From the NCBI RefSeq assembly GCF_003002875.1, contig NZ_PVTH01000001.1, positions 248,001 through 312,000 of the forward strand: 64,000 bases of DNA, in the 5' to 3' direction. The notes under the pieces were generated by a model that saw nothing but the letters and a program-made list of their open reading frames with translations, was not told where the DNA came from and did not search any database. Positions 45,925 to 52,894 of the stretch are shown here, in pieces (the first letter of the stretch is position 1; each line of letters starts with the position of its first letter). The position numbers were made by a program, and so were the translations under genes. This DNA comes from Arcticibacter pallidicorallinus (GTDB lineage Bacteria > Bacteroidota > Bacteroidia > Sphingobacteriales > Sphingobacteriaceae).

Positions 45925-46566
45925 ATGGCACAATTTAATCAAGGCGTCAATGGCGCATTTTCAGGAAAAGTAGGAAGTGTTATTGGTAGTAACTGGAGGG
46001 ACATCGATTACATGAGAGGTTTAGCAAAGAGGACTCCAAAGAATCCTACAGCCAAGCAACTGGCAGTACGAGCACGCTTCACGCTGTTGTCTCAATTCCT
46101 ATTGCTGGTGAAGAACGCAGTAGACAGGGGATTCTCCAGGCAGTACGATGGCCGGTCCACAGCCTTCAACCAGGCGTTCCGGGTCAATCAGGCAGCGCTG
46201 ATCGGAACAGAGCTGGATCCGCAGCTCGACTACACCCAGATCATTCTGAGCAAGGGGCTGACCCTGACAAAACCTTTCGGCTGTAAGCTTGGCGCAGGCC
46301 TGGACGGATCGGTGAAAGTAAGCTGGCAGATGTTCAACGGAGGTTTAGAAGACCGCTCAAAGGACAAGATCACGATTGTTGTTTACTGTCCCGAGAAGAT
46401 GGAAGCTCTTGTATCCATGGAGGAATACCTTCGTGAGGACCAGGTAGCAGAGATCGAAGTTCCGTCGAACTGGTCAAGCACCACGGTGTACGCATACCTG
46501 TTCGCCACAAGCGAGAAAGGTGAGAACTCCGCTACTGCGTATGCAGGAGGGCTGCCGATCCTGTAA
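45925..46566 (+). CDS. DUF6266 family protein
   Basis: 213 residues, no signal peptide. It has the family opening FSGKVGSVIGSNWRDIDYMRG, then the basic helix KRTPKNPTAKQLAVRARF (about 36-53). The C-terminal half is beta-rich (VKVSWQMFNGG; KITIVVYCPEKMEALVSMEE; TTVYAYLFATSEKGENS) and may be an Ig-like sandwich. Function unknown. It is clearly paralogous to the protein at 48055. A strong terminator follows, and then a holin-like, endolysin and spanin cassette. It carries copy 2 of the 50-bp element upstream. Possibly the cargo of the cassette; that is inference. Confidence 0.85.
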   Translation: MAQFNQGVNGAFSGKVGSVIGSNWRDIDYMRGLAKRTPKNPTAKQLAVRARFTLLSQFLLLVKNAVDRGFSRQYDGRSTAFNQAFRVNQAALIGTELDPQLDYTQIILSKGLTLTKPFGCKLGAGLDGSVKVSWQMFNGGLEDRSKDKITIVVYCPEKMEALVSMEEYLREDQVAEIEVPSNWSSTTVYAYLFATSEKGENSATAYAGGLPIL

Positions 46567-46595
46567 GGTCGGATAAGTTCGGGTAAGATTGCCAG

Positions 46596-46625
46596 AAGGC
46601 GGAGGGTCGATCCTCCGCCTTTTTT
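46596..46625 (+). terminator. Strong Rho-independent terminator between DUF6266 and the lysis genes
   Basis: AAGGCGGAGG (46596-46605) and CCTCCGCCTT (46612-46621) form a perfect 10-bp GC-rich stem with a 6-nt loop, followed by a T-run to 46625. It lies 30 bp after the DUF6266 stop and 25 bp before the holin-like gene. Read-through would give much less lysis protein than DUF6266, or a separate promoter must serve the cassette. Confidence 0.92.
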
Positions 46626-46649
46626 ACTAACAATTAAACTAATTAGAAA

Positions 46650-47012
46650 ATGGAATTTTTAGATCTGCGGCCGGTAAGTACCGCCCGCTATAACGAACCG
46701 ATCAGCATAGCCCTTTTGCTCGTATTATTTTTAGCCTTCCCCTGGCTGTGCCGCCATGTGGATGTAACCTCCGCAGCCCTGGATCCCGGTGCGCTCAGTG
46801 CGGTGATCATGGCCATCTTGTCCTTCCTGCTTTTCAAGGCCGTCACCTGGCGGGTGATGAAGGCGATTTGGCCGGTGTTCACGGTGTATTCAGAATGCGA
46901 TTTCGAGTATGAATTCCGGGGACTGGCAGCCAGAGAGAAAGTGATGATCTACCTTGGATTCTATCTCCTGCTGCTGGCGGGTTTCGTGATGACACTCATG
47001 GCCCTGTTATGA
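46650..47012 (+). CDS. Holin-like small membrane protein
   Basis: 120 residues with three hydrophobic segments, about 18-34, 47-68 and 97-119, and charged loops (YSECDFEYEFRGLAAREK between the second and third). No enzyme motif. Size, topology and position directly before an endolysin gene fit a class I-type holin, which would form inner membrane holes for endolysin release. The call rests on context, as holins lack shared sequence. It overlaps the endolysin gene by 4 bp (ATGA). Confidence 0.6.
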   Translation: MEFLDLRPVSTARYNEPISIALLLVLFLAFPWLCRHVDVTSAALDPGALSAVIMAILSFLLFKAVTWRVMKAIWPVFTVYSECDFEYEFRGLAAREKVMIYLGFYLLLLAGFVMTLMALL

Positions 47013-47515
47013 AAGCGGGCCTGATGGTGTTGCTCAGCCTTTGGGGGATCTATACGGCTGAGATTGGTATCCGCGAACAAAGCGGGAAGAATGACGGGGA
47101 ACGGGTGGAGATGTATCTCGCCTATGTCGGGCTGAAGAAGGGGAACCCCTGGTGCGCAGCCTTTGTGTGCTGGTCATTGGGACAGGCGAAGATCCGGAAT
47201 CCGCGTTCAGGCTGGAGTCCGGATCTGTTTCCGGCAAAGAAGGTTTGCTGGCAGCGGTCAAGGATTCTTCAGATGAAGCCCGTTGATGGAGGAGCAGCGA
47301 GACGTCCCCGCAAAGGGGATGTCTTTGGGATCTACTTCCCCGATAAGAAGCGGATCGCGCATGTAGGCTTTGTCGATTCCTGGGACGATAAGTATGTGAT
47401 TACGGTGGAGGGAAATACGAATGAAGCCGGGAGCAGGGAAGGGGATGGGGTGTACCGCAAGCGGAGGCTGGTTGGTTCCATTTACCAGGTAGCCAGATGG
47501 GAGGAGGCGCTATGA
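47009..47515 (+). CDS. CHAP-type endolysin (peptidoglycan amidase/endopeptidase)
   Basis: 168 residues. Residues 30-165 read as an NlpC/P60-CHAP-like cysteine hydrolase: GNPWCAAFVCW with nucleophile C49, RIAHVGFVDSW with H118, and VEGNTNEAG with N136 as the likely third residue. Phage and TIGR02594-type endolysins share this order. The N-terminal LMVLLSLWGIYTA (5-17) is mildly hydrophobic and small-residue rich, as in signal-anchor-release endolysins, or it may be a plain signal. It overlaps holin-like and spanin genes by 4 bp on both sides, so the three are translationally coupled. Confidence 0.8.
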   Translation: MKAGLMVLLSLWGIYTAEIGIREQSGKNDGERVEMYLAYVGLKKGNPWCAAFVCWSLGQAKIRNPRSGWSPDLFPAKKVCWQRSRILQMKPVDGGAARRPRKGDVFGIYFPDKKRIAHVGFVDSWDDKYVITVEGNTNEAGSREGDGVYRKRRLVGSIYQVARWEEAL

Positions 47516-48009
47516 AAAAGGTTTTTTGTGTTTTTTCGGGATTTTTGATTTTGTTTTTTGGGGGAGGTTGTTCTTTGTTGAGGAAGGAGGTGGTGAGCAG
47601 GCAGGATAGTGTTCGAACGGATAGCCGGAAGGCTTCTCTGGATTGGAAGGTGGATTCGGTGGATTGGGCGAGTAGGGTGTTTACGTATAGCGACTCGAGC
47701 GGGGCGGAGTTTGAGGTGGAGATTGTGCCGTTGGGTCCTTTTAGTTTTTCGGCGAAAGGAGGGTTTGCAGGTTCGGCGAGTGTGCTGAGGTTACGGGGGA
47801 AAACGCAGAGCACTATTCGTTCGGCAGATTCCAGCAGCCGGCAGCAGCATGTTCAATCTACAGGATCGCAGAAAGAAGATACGAAAGCGCGGACAGAGAA
47901 GCTACAAAAGGAGACGGTAAAGAAGAACGATAAGAGCCTTTGGTGGGTGATCGCATTATTGTCGATCGGCTCATTAGTACTATTCTTCATCTACATGCGG
48001 AAGATCTGA
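47512..48009 (+). CDS. Spanin-like lipoprotein with C-terminal membrane segment (u-spanin type)
   Basis: 165 residues from ATG 47512, which overlaps the endolysin stop (ATGA); an earlier in-frame ATG at 47497 would add five residues before the signal. It has a lipoprotein signal with FFGGGC (Cys20) and a C-terminal membrane segment (about 143-161, WWVIALLSIGSLVLFFIYM) followed by basic MRKI. The middle is a beta-like part then a charged, Gln/Lys-rich helix (110-140). A lipid anchor in the outer membrane plus an inner-membrane tail is the design of single-molecule spanins that fuse the membranes in lysis. The gene is unusually poor in C at its 5' end. Confidence 0.65.
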   Translation: MKKVFCVFSGFLILFFGGGCSLLRKEVVSRQDSVRTDSRKASLDWKVDSVDWASRVFTYSDSSGAEFEVEIVPLGPFSFSAKGGFAGSASVLRLRGKTQSTIRSADSSSRQQHVQSTGSQKEDTKARTEKLQKETVKKNDKSLWWVIALLSIGSLVLFFIYMRKI

Positions 48010-48054
48010 TATGATCATGAAATCAAATACTAACCATTTAAAAAGATCGAAATT

Positions 48055-48690
48055 ATGGGCATTCTAAAGCACGGCCTGTTTGGGCCACTTTCCGGAAAGG
48101 TCGGAAACACTGTCGGTAGCAGCTGGAGAGGTATTCACTACGTGAGAAGCCTGTCTAAAAAAACGCAAAAAGAGCCTAGCGCAAAACAGCTGGCCGCAAG
48201 GGCACGTTTCGCAGCGGTAAATAAATTTTTACTGCCTTTAAAGGATGTAATTGAACGAGGATATTCCAATCAGGATCTGCGACGAGCTACTGCTTTAAAC
48301 CTGGCGGTTAAAGAGAATTACGCAACCTTAACCGGAACCGATGAGCATCCAGGACCCGATTATTCAAAGCTCGTGCTCAGCAAGGATAAGATGGTTTGCA
48401 GACCTTTGGGTTGTAAGATTGCCGCGGGCACTCCGGGGCGTGTAAAAATAAGCTGGCAGGGGGGCGATTTTCTTGGAGACCGTGTTTATGACAGGGCAAC
48501 TGTTGTGATCAGTTGCCCCGAGAAGGAAGAGGTGATCGTGAGTATGGACCAATTTTTCCGAGGGGATCAGTTAGCAGATCTGGAGATCCCATCCGGGTGG
48601 TTGAACGTTACGATTTACGGATATGCTTTTATGACAGATTATCTCGGCAGGAACTCCAGAACGGCATTTGCAGGTTCGTTGGAAGTATAA
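48055..48690 (+). CDS. DUF6266 family protein, second copy
   Basis: 211 residues, same plan as the 45925 protein: LSGKVGNTVGSSWRGIHYVRS (LSGK preceded by FGP), KKTQKEPSAKQLAARARF, then GRVKISWQGGDF, ATVVISCPEKEEVIVSMDQFF and VTIYGYAFMTDYLGRNSRTAFAG. The two align along their length with moderate identity, so the duplication is old. It begins 45 bp after the spanin-like gene with no 50-bp element and may be co-transcribed with the cassette. The next gene is convergent. Confidence 0.85.
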   Translation: MGILKHGLFGPLSGKVGNTVGSSWRGIHYVRSLSKKTQKEPSAKQLAARARFAAVNKFLLPLKDVIERGYSNQDLRRATALNLAVKENYATLTGTDEHPGPDYSKLVLSKDKMVCRPLGCKIAAGTPGRVKISWQGGDFLGDRVYDRATVVISCPEKEEVIVSMDQFFRGDQLADLEIPSGWLNVTIYGYAFMTDYLGRNSRTAFAGSLEV

Positions 48691-48713
48691 ACGATATGAA
48701 TTCCTTAAGTCTT

Positions 48714-49154
48714 TTAAAACTTAACGACTATAGTGTCTATCCATTTATCATTGACTCGAATTGTAAAACCCACTTTAAACATGTCTACGAAATAGGTGCA
48801 TTTTCTTCCATTCAAAAGATCGATGTCTGATACCTTCGTTTCTTCAACACTTCCATCCCTGCGATAGACGGATATCAATGCATTAAACCTCTTAGGAACT
48901 TTTTTGTAGGATATCGACAAGACCGCTTTTGCCGTGTCGTGTATGTTAGTTTCCGGGATCATCTCGACATAAGTATCCTTCAGTAGTTCTGTTAGCCGCA
49001 CCTTCGTGACCTCTTTGGGGATGCTACTATAGGATTCGACTTCCAACATCGTGACGACAGGTGCGTTTTCGTCTGGTTCTTCTTCATGTTTCTCCTTTTG
49101 ACAAGAAATAAGTGATAAGACGAAGAGGAATGATAATAATTTTAGGTACTTCAT
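48714..49154 (-). CDS. Hypothetical lipoprotein
   Basis: 146 residues from ATG 49152-49154, which begins the lipoprotein signal MKYLKLLSFLFVLSLISCQK (Cys18). A longer frame starts at 49232 but its extra 26 residues do not fit a signal. After an acidic linker (EEEPDENAP) it has a beta-rich region (KAVLSISYKK; FNALISVYRRDGS; CTYFVDMFKVGFTIRVND). I do not recognise the family. It converges with the second DUF6266 gene. Confidence 0.72.
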   Translation of the reverse strand: MKYLKLLSFLFVLSLISCQKEKHEEEPDENAPVVTMLEVESYSSIPKEVTKVRLTELLKDTYVEMIPETNIHDTAKAVLSISYKKVPKRFNALISVYRRDGSVEETKVSDIDLLNGRKCTYFVDMFKVGFTIRVNDKWIDTIVVKF

Positions 49155-49678
49155 TTTGATTGGTTTATGACCAAATGTAATAAGGTAAATACTTGAATTT
49201 GTGAAAATTTGGATATTTAATTTGCGAGGCACTTTATCGTCAACCTACCTGATTTTCATGAGTGCTAGCCACGGATGGAGCGGAAAGATATTCAGCTGGG
49301 CTTCGGCTAGAAATGATTTGAATATCTACTTAGGAAAGCGATAAATCAATGACACACTTAATTGAGCACTATGCCTCCTTTCTATTCAGACATTAACACG
49401 GTGAGCAGAATTGACCGTCTATAATGGCCAGTTTTTATAAACGAGAAAAAATGTGAATATTTGTACTCTTATTAGTATGCCAATTAGCCGTTCCCAATCA
49501 ATGTTCCACTAATAAGCTCATTTAAGATCGACCGATTTATTGAAAAATTATCCAATGAAATGGGTATTATATATGAATAATTAAGAAAAAGTGATCAAAA
49601 TCAAAAAAAATGGTAAATTGCGTAACTTTTACAAGCCCAAATTAGTACTATAAAAGAGAAAAAATTATCTATCAAAAT
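49155..49678. promoter_or_regulatory. Long leader region before the exopolysaccharide operon
   Basis: 524 bp, AT-rich, without a convincing gene. CTTATTAGT (49468-49476) and ACTAATAAG (49508-49516) form a perfect 9-bp inverted repeat with a 31-nt centre. It probably holds the promoter of the polysaccharide operon and the divergent lipoprotein promoter. I found no clean TAnnTTTG box on the plus strand; AATATTTG at 49457-49464 is one base off. Transcript leader structure or antitermination is possible for such a long operon. Confidence 0.45.
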
Positions 49679-50482
49679 ATGTTAAAAAGCAGAGCCTACG
49701 ACAAATTATGCCTCATTATTGCTCTTTTTGGGGTGTTAATTCTGTCCTCTTGTGTTGTAACAAAAAAGTCTGTTTACTTTACAGACATACCTGATACAGC
49801 GGCTTATCGAAAGATTATTCCCGCAGAGTTCAAAGAACCGGTTATTCAGCCGGACGACTTACTCAGTATTACAGTACAGACAATAGACCCAGCTACTTCG
49901 GCGTCGGTTAATCAGGTTTCCGCTATGCCAGCTATAGGTGCTAGTTCCGCGTCCACTGTCGGTTCCCAGACGATAAGTGGATTTCTTGTGGATAAGAATG
50001 GAACCGTGACTATGCCGATGTTGGGGAGTATGAAGCTCGCAGGCTTGACAACTTATCAAGCAAGGGATTTAATTCAGACAAAAGCGTCTGAATTCTTCAA
50101 AGAGCCAAATGTCCAAGTGAGGTTCGCAAACTATAAGATAACAATTATCGGCGAAGTTTCACGACCGGCGACATATACCTTGCCAAATGAAAAGGTTACT
50201 CTCCTTGATGCTATTGGATTGGCAGGCGACCTCACAATTTACGGGCGACGGGAAAATGTGTTATTAATCCGAGATAATAATGGGACTAAGGAGTTTACCC
50301 GTTTTAACTTAAATTCAACGGATATCTTTAAATCACCTTACTTTTTTTTGAGACAAAATGACGTGATTTATGTAGAGCCGGGCAAAGCAAAGGTAGCGGC
50401 GAACAATGCTGCGAGGACTCAGACGTTAGCGATCGTTGGGTCAATTTTATCCGTTTTGATTGTCGCTCTGAGTCGGTTATAG
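49679..50482 (+). CDS. Polysaccharide export lipoprotein (Wza-like)
   Basis: 267 residues. Lipoprotein signal VLILSSCVVTKKS (Cys25). The Poly_export domain (about 55-140: IQPDDLLSITVQTID; GFLVDKNGTVTMPMLGSMKLAGLTTYQARDLI) is followed by an SLBB domain (ITIIGEVSRPATYTLPNEKVTLLDAIGLAGDL) and a C-terminal membrane helix (TLAIVGSILSVLIVALSRL). It should form the outer-membrane exit channel. It is shorter than E. coli Wza, as usual in Bacteroidota. First gene of the operon; the Wzc-like gene starts 14 bp later. Confidence 0.9.
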   Translation: MLKSRAYDKLCLIIALFGVLILSSCVVTKKSVYFTDIPDTAAYRKIIPAEFKEPVIQPDDLLSITVQTIDPATSASVNQVSAMPAIGASSASTVGSQTISGFLVDKNGTVTMPMLGSMKLAGLTTYQARDLIQTKASEFFKEPNVQVRFANYKITIIGEVSRPATYTLPNEKVTLLDAIGLAGDLTIYGRRENVLLIRDNNGTKEFTRFNLNSTDIFKSPYFFLRQNDVIYVEPGKAKVAANNAARTQTLAIVGSILSVLIVALSRL

Positions 50483-50496
50483 GAAGATCGTTCTAT

Positions 50497-52872
50497 ATGA
50501 ACATTCATAAAGTAAATACGAGTAATAGTTTGATGAACAAAGAAGAGAATAGAGATATAATCCAGTTCTTAGGAAAGATAACTGCGAATTGGATATGGTT
50601 TTTGATAAGTGCTGGTATAGGTATACTAATAGCCTTTCTGTATGCTAGGTACCAGACCCCGGTCTACAAAATATCTGCAAAACTGCTCGTGAACGACGAG
50701 AAAAAAGGCGGGCTCGCTAGCCAGGGTGACCTTCTCGATTTGGGAGGCATTTTGGGAGCGAAGAGTTCTGTTGATAATGAAGCTGAGGTTTTGAAAACTC
50801 GGTATCTAATGGAACAAGTTACAAAGGAACTAAATGCTAACGTAACATACTATCATAAGGGGCGCATAAAAGATGTGGAGATCTATCAGGCGCCTTTCGA
50901 AGTGGTTCCACTTAGCATCGGAGATTCGGTTATTGCTACTTCCTTTGAATTGAAACAAATAGCTCCGTCCAAGATAGAGGTATCAAACGAGAGTTTTGTA
51001 AAGACGGTAAACTTCGGGGAACCTTTTGTTGTCGACGAGATGGGCAAGATTGCAATTGTTAGAAATCTTGACGTACCGTTTAAGAACAAGAAGTATCTCT
51101 TCAACATCACGTCAATAGATAATAAGGTCGCTGAACTGATGAGAAATTTTCAGGTTTCAGTTGTGAACAAACAAGTTAGCGCAATTGACCTTAGCTTTAA
51201 CTATCCGTTGCCACGAAAGGGTGAGGATTTTTTGAGAACATTGATCGAAAAGTATGTCGAAGGAAATAAAGAAGACAAAAATATCATCGCGGACAGTACT
51301 ATTGCGTTTATTGACAACCGTTTGATGCTTGTGGGCGACGAATTGGGCACTATCGAGAGTAAGATTCAGACATTCAGACAAAATAGCAGAATCGCTGATA
51401 TCGATGCGCAATCAAAATTGCTAATAGAGAATTCAAGTGAATATGTAAATAGTCTTGCAGAAATTGAAACACAGCTTAATATCCTCGCATCTTTGGAAGG
51501 CTATCTTCGAGATGCGAATGCGACTAAGAGAGTTTTACCAAGTGCTGTTTTACCAGGCGATAACGTGTTTAATAGTCTGATCGAAAAGTATAACTCAATT
51601 CTCTTAGAACGCGATAGGCTTTCACTTTCATCAACAGAAACCAACCCATATGTCCAAAATCTCGACCAGCAGATTTCTAATTTACGTAAGGATATGTTGG
51701 CAAACATTTCTAATACCAAAGCTTCTCTAACTATTAGCGGTAATGAGTTAAGAAAGAGAACGGCTCAAGCGGAAGGAGAAATCAAAAGAGTTCCTGCAAC
51801 ACAGCGAACCTATTTGGATATGGCCAGACAACAGCAGATTAAGCAGGAGCTGTACGTCTTTCTGCTACAGAAACGTGAGGAGACCGCAATTTCGAAGACA
51901 TCGAATATCTCGAATTCAAAAGTGATTGATCCACCCAAGGCGAATCCTAAACCCATCAGTCCAAAAAGGATAATAATTCTCGTATTTGGTTTAGCTTTTG
52001 GCCTTGTTTTACCTTTTGCTATATTATATTTAAGAGATCTTTTAAACACTAATATTGTGACGAAGGATGATGTTGTAAGTCGTACTAGCATCCCGATAAT
52101 AGGAGAAATCAGCAAAAGTAAAGAGACCGAAACCATTGTGGCAAGACAGCACTCTCGATCTTCGATTTCAGAGCAATTTAGGGGTCTGCGCACGAATCTC
52201 TCGTTCTTTCTCAAGCCTGGTGAAAAGACTATTTTGCTGACCTCAAGCATGTCCGGAGAGGGAAAGTCGTTTGTTTCACTCAACCTAGCAAACGTTTTGG
52301 CGATTTCAGGCAAGAAAGTTGTAGTAATGGAGATGGATTTAAGAAAGCCGAACATCTCAAACAAACTAAGCATTTCAGGAGAATATGGTTTTACTAACTA
52401 CATTATTTCGCCGAACGTTGAACCGGCTTCAGTAGTTTTACCTTCTGGCATTCATGAGAATCTTTTTATTGTTACTTCGGGTCCTATTCCGCCGAATCCT
52501 TCAGAAACGATTTTAGCATCCAGGACTGATGACCTAATGGAATTTTTGAACAAAACGTTCGATTATATAATAGTTGATGCTCCTCCCGTAGGTCTTGTTA
52601 CTGATGCCCAGCTTCTATCGAAGTATGCAGACTTGACGTTATATGTCGTAAGGCAGAATTATACAAACAAGAAACAGCTCGCAATTGCCAACGAATTAGA
52701 CATAAACAAGCGAATGACCAAAATGGCTATACTTGTTAATGATATAAAGTTGGAAGGTGGCTATGGTTATGGTTACGGCTACGGTTATGGGTATGGCTAT
52801 GGAACTTATGGAGATCAGGATCAGCCCAAGGGTTTTGCTGCATATCTAAAGAACGCGATAAAATCAAAATAA
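50497..52872 (+). CDS. Wzc-like polysaccharide co-polymerase and tyrosine autokinase
   Basis: 791 residues. Wzz domain flanked by membrane helices (about 31-50 and 494-516), with a long periplasmic coiled-coil region. The cytosolic BY-kinase follows: Walker A at about 580-590 (SSMSGEGKSF), Walker A' VVVMEMDLRKPN, Walker B YIIVDAPPVGLVTDA (about 690). The C-terminus is a run of Gly-Tyr pairs (about 755-770, YGYGYG), the tyrosine cluster that is phosphorylated. It controls chain length and export together with the Wza-like protein. It spans 14 bp after the exporter gene and 22 bp before the flippase. Confidence 0.92.
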   Translation: MNIHKVNTSNSLMNKEENRDIIQFLGKITANWIWFLISAGIGILIAFLYARYQTPVYKISAKLLVNDEKKGGLASQGDLLDLGGILGAKSSVDNEAEVLKTRYLMEQVTKELNANVTYYHKGRIKDVEIYQAPFEVVPLSIGDSVIATSFELKQIAPSKIEVSNESFVKTVNFGEPFVVDEMGKIAIVRNLDVPFKNKKYLFNITSIDNKVAELMRNFQVSVVNKQVSAIDLSFNYPLPRKGEDFLRTLIEKYVEGNKEDKNIIADSTIAFIDNRLMLVGDELGTIESKIQTFRQNSRIADIDAQSKLLIENSSEYVNSLAEIETQLNILASLEGYLRDANATKRVLPSAVLPGDNVFNSLIEKYNSILLERDRLSLSSTETNPYVQNLDQQISNLRKDMLANISNTKASLTISGNELRKRTAQAEGEIKRVPATQRTYLDMARQQQIKQELYVFLLQKREETAISKTSNISNSKVIDPPKANPKPISPKRIIILVFGLAFGLVLPFAILYLRDLLNTNIVTKDDVVSRTSIPIIGEISKSKETETIVARQHSRSSISEQFRGLRTNLSFFLKPGEKTILLTSSMSGEGKSFVSLNLANVLAISGKKVVVMEMDLRKPNISNKLSISGEYGFTNYIISPNVEPASVVLPSGIHENLFIVTSGPIPPNPSETILASRTDDLMEFLNKTFDYIIVDAPPVGLVTDAQLLSKYADLTLYVVRQNYTNKKQLAIANELDINKRMTKMAILVNDIKLEGGYGYGYGYGYGYGYGTYGDQDQPKGFAAYLKNAIKSK

Positions 52873-52894
52873 TATATAAATCATATTAGTCTTT

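Noticed and set aside
48705-48724. TTAAGT/ACTTAA hairpin as a terminator
   Set aside because: Six weak A/T pairs and no T-run; it also covers the stop codon of the convergent lipoprotein gene.
49235-49325. 28-codon frame in the gap before the polysaccharide operon
   Set aside because: No domain, no start signal, and stop codons crowd the rest of the gap.
52759-52809. Short tandem repeat as a possible CRISPR-like or satellite array
   Set aside because: It is in frame and encodes the Gly-Tyr tail of the kinase; there are no spacers.
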